A stretch of DNA of 64,000 nucleotides from Apricaphanius iberus (Eukaryota; Chordata; Actinopteri; Cyprinodontiformes; Aphaniidae). The translations under genes and the position numbers were made by a program. The stretch is taken from assembly GCA_028564705.1 (NCBI GenBank), contig JAPXFQ010000804.1, forward strand, positions 1,674,001 through 1,738,000, given 5' to 3'. Of the stretch, positions 60,641 to 64,000 are shown piece after piece. The number at the start of each line of letters is the position of its first letter. Position 1 is the stretch's first letter. The notes beneath the pieces were generated by a model that made no database searches, was not told the origin of the DNA, and saw only the letters and a list, made by a program, of their open reading frames with translations.

Positions 60641-63600
60641 GATATGTATTTCAATTTCATTTCTTATTAAATAAATGTGTATTTAATGTTCTGTACTTTT
60701 ATTCCCATCACTGTTTAAAGTATTTAAATGGATTTCTAATTGGTTTTTAATGTTTTTTTTATCATTCAATCATTCTTTATTTATCTATTTAACTAATCTT
60801 TTAAAATTATTTTGAACAAGTGTATGTAACTTTTCATAGGAATAAAAACACAATATAAAAGCTTTTTCTGGAACCAACAGTTGATAACCATCTGTTACTC
60901 AAAGTGCCTCTTGTAATACACCAATCAACAATGGTGCCACAGCTTACTCACAAACATGTGCAAAGCGCAGCACCATTACTACCAGCACAGCAACAACATC
61001 ACCCGATTAAGACCATTAGACCTTCTGTTGTTTAAAGCCATCCAAGTTCTGTTTATCCCTTCCCCCAAAGCACAAATGGCCTCCCAGAAACAGCCCAAAG
61101 TCCATCTACCAAATGTTTGCCAAAAAACTCTCCAACTCTGTCTATTATCATAGCGTTACAAGCTGGAGTGGTTGGCCAGCTGTCTGACTGCCACAGTCAT
61201 CATTACACAGATAGCAGAATTCACCATTCAACAATTCTTGAAGGTGAATGTCATACATTTAGGAAAACACCACATTTGTAACTTTCCCTGACTTTGCAGA
61301 CAAACTAATTTTGCATTTTGTGTAAATCTCTAAGCCCTTAAAACCATACAGACCCACCTGTGAGTTCACTTATCACTGTATGCACCCTCCAGACTGACGC
61401 CAACCTCCCTGAAAGGGTACGGCTTTCAATCTTGCAGAATGCAACCTCTAAATGTACATTTGTATAAAAGACTTTGACTCCTATAATACTTTAACTGTGG
61501 ACTAGGGTGGGTGATAGAAACCGTGTGCATACATGAGGGGGTGAATATGTCAGGGTGAGCTTGTACCAAGGCATCCAAGAGATAAATAACCAGAGGAAGA
61601 CCAAAGTTAAAGACAAAGAGAAGGAAGGGATCTTTGAACAAGAAAAGCTTTAAAAAAGAAGAGAAAGGACAAAAGCTGAAACAAAGCGAAGGACATCGGA
61701 AACCTCACTGTTGCCTTTACTTTCTGACTTATGAGAAACATTTCAGTTATCAGGAGAAGGGCATCGCTCCCAGACATCTTTGGCATGGCTGCTTTTCAAG
61801 CCCAGAGAGCTATTGACATGGTGTGTTACTGTAATGCGTGAAGCAGTGGGAGACTCATTGTAAATCTGTGTCAACAAATGCTAGAGCAGCAGTGAGCTCA
61901 ACCTCGCCCCCCCTGTCTGTGTGCCTCTGTCTTGCATTTGCCGACCTCTCTAATGAATCTTATCTGCACAGCACACTGGAGGCTTAAGCTTTTGGTGGGC
62001 TCCCATCAGTCTCTCTTTCTCCCTCTCTCTCTTACCGTCCATCCACCCACACACACACACACACACACACGCAAATACACCCACGCACACAAATGGGCAA
62101 ACAGACACATTTACTTTTTTATTCCGCCTACTCTTTCGTGTGATTTACACTCTTCAGTTAATTTTTTAGGAACTGTACATAGAAAGATAAGATTGTCTTG
62201 GCAGGCCAGGCCCAGTGCCTTCAGCAGGACAACATCTGGTCTGTCCTCAGCATGTGGAACGGCACCGGTTGTGACTGAGAAGGAACTAACAAAATAGCAA
62301 AGGATATATTCCTTGACAGATTGAAAGATACAAAAAATTAAGCCAGGCTTATCTGCCTTGGTCATTTGCTTTGAAGAACAGTCCTACCATCACCTCACGG
62401 AGTATGATTTTTTTTTATTTTAACATGCAAGAACAGGTCTGCTTAATGCTCCACAGATAATATGTTTTTATGTTTATATTATACGGTATTTGCAAAGTTA
62501 ATGCAACAAGTATACCTCCTAAAAAATCTGTTAAGAACATCAATGAAAGCTAAATGTGAGTAGAGCACAAATATTAACTTGTAAAAAGTATTGGCAATAC
62601 AGTTTTAGATATATCAAAATACATAAAATATTAAATAGTTTGTGATTTTTTTTAAACCTATAAGCTATGTGCTAAATCTAAAAAACAACTATCTTTGTTT
62701 ACATTAAAAAGCCAGAATTTGATGTAGGTTCTTAGCATGAACACACATTAGTTCCCTACTTGAATAATATTGTATTATTTTTTTAGACAAGAAACGTAGC
62801 ATTAAGCACAAAGGGTAACATGACCCTTTAAAAAAAAGATTCTAAAACATGCATTCGAACAAATTTCAAATCTTTAGCTACTAAATCTAAATAAATGCGA
62901 CAAAATAACACATATTTAAATAATTTGTTTGGAATTGGCTCTTTCATGCATATTAAAGGTTTAGATGAAGATAATGCTTTTGATCGTTCCGAAAGTTCGA
63001 CAGAATGAAAAGAGCCCAAACACAGACGAGGTTCTACTCTAACTTTGGCATTTGTACTAAAAAAGGTGACAGCTGAGGGAAGGGCTGTTCTCAACTAAGA
63101 GCAGCATTACTTAACATACTTTTGTTCAAGTAAAAATTAACTAGTCAAATAGTGCTATTTAAAAAAGATGAGTAATTGATATGACCATCAAATCAGTTCT
63201 ACTAACAATATAAAAAAATATATATTTAATCAGACATACAAAAATATTGGATTATGTAAATACTGGATTTTAAAGAGTAGCCTACAATAAATAATTGACA
63301 CATATAGCCAAAATATACTTACAAAATAACATATTTGAAGCAAATTAAACTTTGTTCAATCAAAATGTTCATCATAAAATGTATTAAAATATGATAACAT
63401 AAAAACCTGTTATGCTACCAATAAAAGTATATATGTGTGCATCCTTGCTGCGGTCAGATAAAAGGCCTCCCTTAACCAAGCTCCTGGGCGGAATTTCAAC
63501 ACCAGCCTACCCCAGATGAAGTCTGATCGACTACCGCAAGAACTAGGACCAATGCATATTGAGACAACCTGAGTCTCAGCATCTTGATCTCAGTTCAACT

Positions 63601-64000
63601 TGGGTCAATGCCATAGACAATAAATGGAAAAATATATATAAGCATCATCTAAGATTCATGGATACCCTCTGCAACAGATTTATTGTTAGGACACCCCCCC
63701 CCATCCAGGCACCGGCTAGACAAAATACAAGAAAATATTGCCTACCACTGGCTGCCATATAGGTTCCATGACAGGAAATTAGATTTGTACATTCTGAAAA
63801 AGTCTGTGTTTTTCCATTTTCAGATAAGGCAATGTTAAGTTTCAGGAAATTAAGCAAACTTTTTTTTTTTTTTTTTCAAAAGAGGCTATAAGGTTATTCT
63901 GACAGCATTTAACGATTTTTTGTTCTGTGTCATGTACCCTGAAGCCAAGATACACCCACACAAATGATATGGCACAGTTCTTTCCATGCATAACCTACTC
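60641..64000. other. Intronic sequence to the right edge
   Basis: It includes the CA microsatellite at 62048 and mixed AT-rich sequence. Frames up to 121 codons (61932-62297) run through the CA repeat and look non-coding. The preceding CELF exon was searched for here by eye and not found. Confidence 0.45.
62048..62071. repeat. (CA)n microsatellite
   Basis: CACACA run within a longer CA-rich stretch to about 62092; GU-rich on the minus-strand transcript. Confidence 0.9.

Larger units (their letters stand above)
46412..64000 (-). other. Upstream intron of the CELF gene (5' part beyond window)
   Basis: From the acceptor of the 49-nt exon to the right edge there is no recognisable CELF coding sequence. 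The exon expected before it encodes the middle of RRM1 and ends in a TLPG-type motif; it should lie beyond base 64000. The stretch holds Tc1-like, LINE and gypsy relics plus AT-rich sequence. Confidence 0.6.

Noticed and set aside
61932..62297. 121-codon frame
   Set aside because: Crosses a CA repeat (THTHTH) and has no known motif.
1..64000. CRISPR arrays, operons, phage or plasmid features
   Set aside because: No regularly spaced repeats, no dense coding and no ribosome-binding-site spaced genes; the sequence is vertebrate-like.
46412..64000. Preceding CELF exon (RRM1 middle, TLPG end)
   Set aside because: Scanned the plus strand for the reverse complement of its conserved end and the minus-strand frames for ESALKAQ-type text; nothing found.

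Overview
The window looks like teleost fish nuclear DNA. It is AT-rich and non-operonic, has no long open frame, and carries many CA/TG microsatellites. It also holds remnants of repeat families typical of bony fish: several Tc1-like transposon families, short hAT elements, an L2-type tail, a CR1/L2/Rex1-type reverse transcriptase relic and a gypsy chromovirus with a chromodomain. All family names come from recall of consensus features, because no database could be searched.

The only convincing host coding sequence is very small. A 49-nt exon on the minus strand (46411 down to 46363) encodes MTRPIQVKPADSESRG plus one base. It has an AG acceptor, a good branch site, a pyrimidine tract and a GT donor. 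The peptide is the end of RRM1 and the start of the RRM1-RRM2 linker of a CELF (Bruno-like) RNA-binding protein of the CELF3-6 subgroup, most like CELF4 or CELF5. The rest of the window is therefore best read as two very long introns of that gene: at least 17.6 kb upstream of the exon (46412-64000) and at least 46 kb downstream of it (46362-1). I did not find the neighbouring CELF exons here.

The introns are a graveyard of mobile elements. Tc1-like remnants lie near 3.3, 5.7, 12.3-15.3, 16.5, 24.6-25.8, 29.2, 34.1, 47.2-48.3, 51.0 and 59.9-60.6 kb, and every one is broken. The 12.3-15.3 kb locus is a three-level nest: a Tc1-like element holds an LTR-like repeat, which holds a 756-bp hAT-type element with an 8-bp target duplication. 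At 33.07-33.86 kb a short transposon with terminal inverted repeats (TIRs) carries a clean MADF-domain first exon ending in a splice donor. At 40.35-41.49 kb an element with roughly 100-150 bp inverted repeats sits inside another repeat. A CR1/L2/Rex1-type LINE relic occupies 55.9-57.3 kb. A deleted gypsy chromovirus (partial LTR, chromodomain, LTR) occupies 58.8-59.9 kb.

Some less repetitive blocks could be conserved noncoding or exon-like sequence: about 11.9-12.06, 19.86-20.15, 43.6-43.9, 45.8-46.0 and 54.4-54.5 kb. Only comparison with other fish genomes would settle them. I saw no rRNA, tRNA, CRISPR array or prokaryotic feature.
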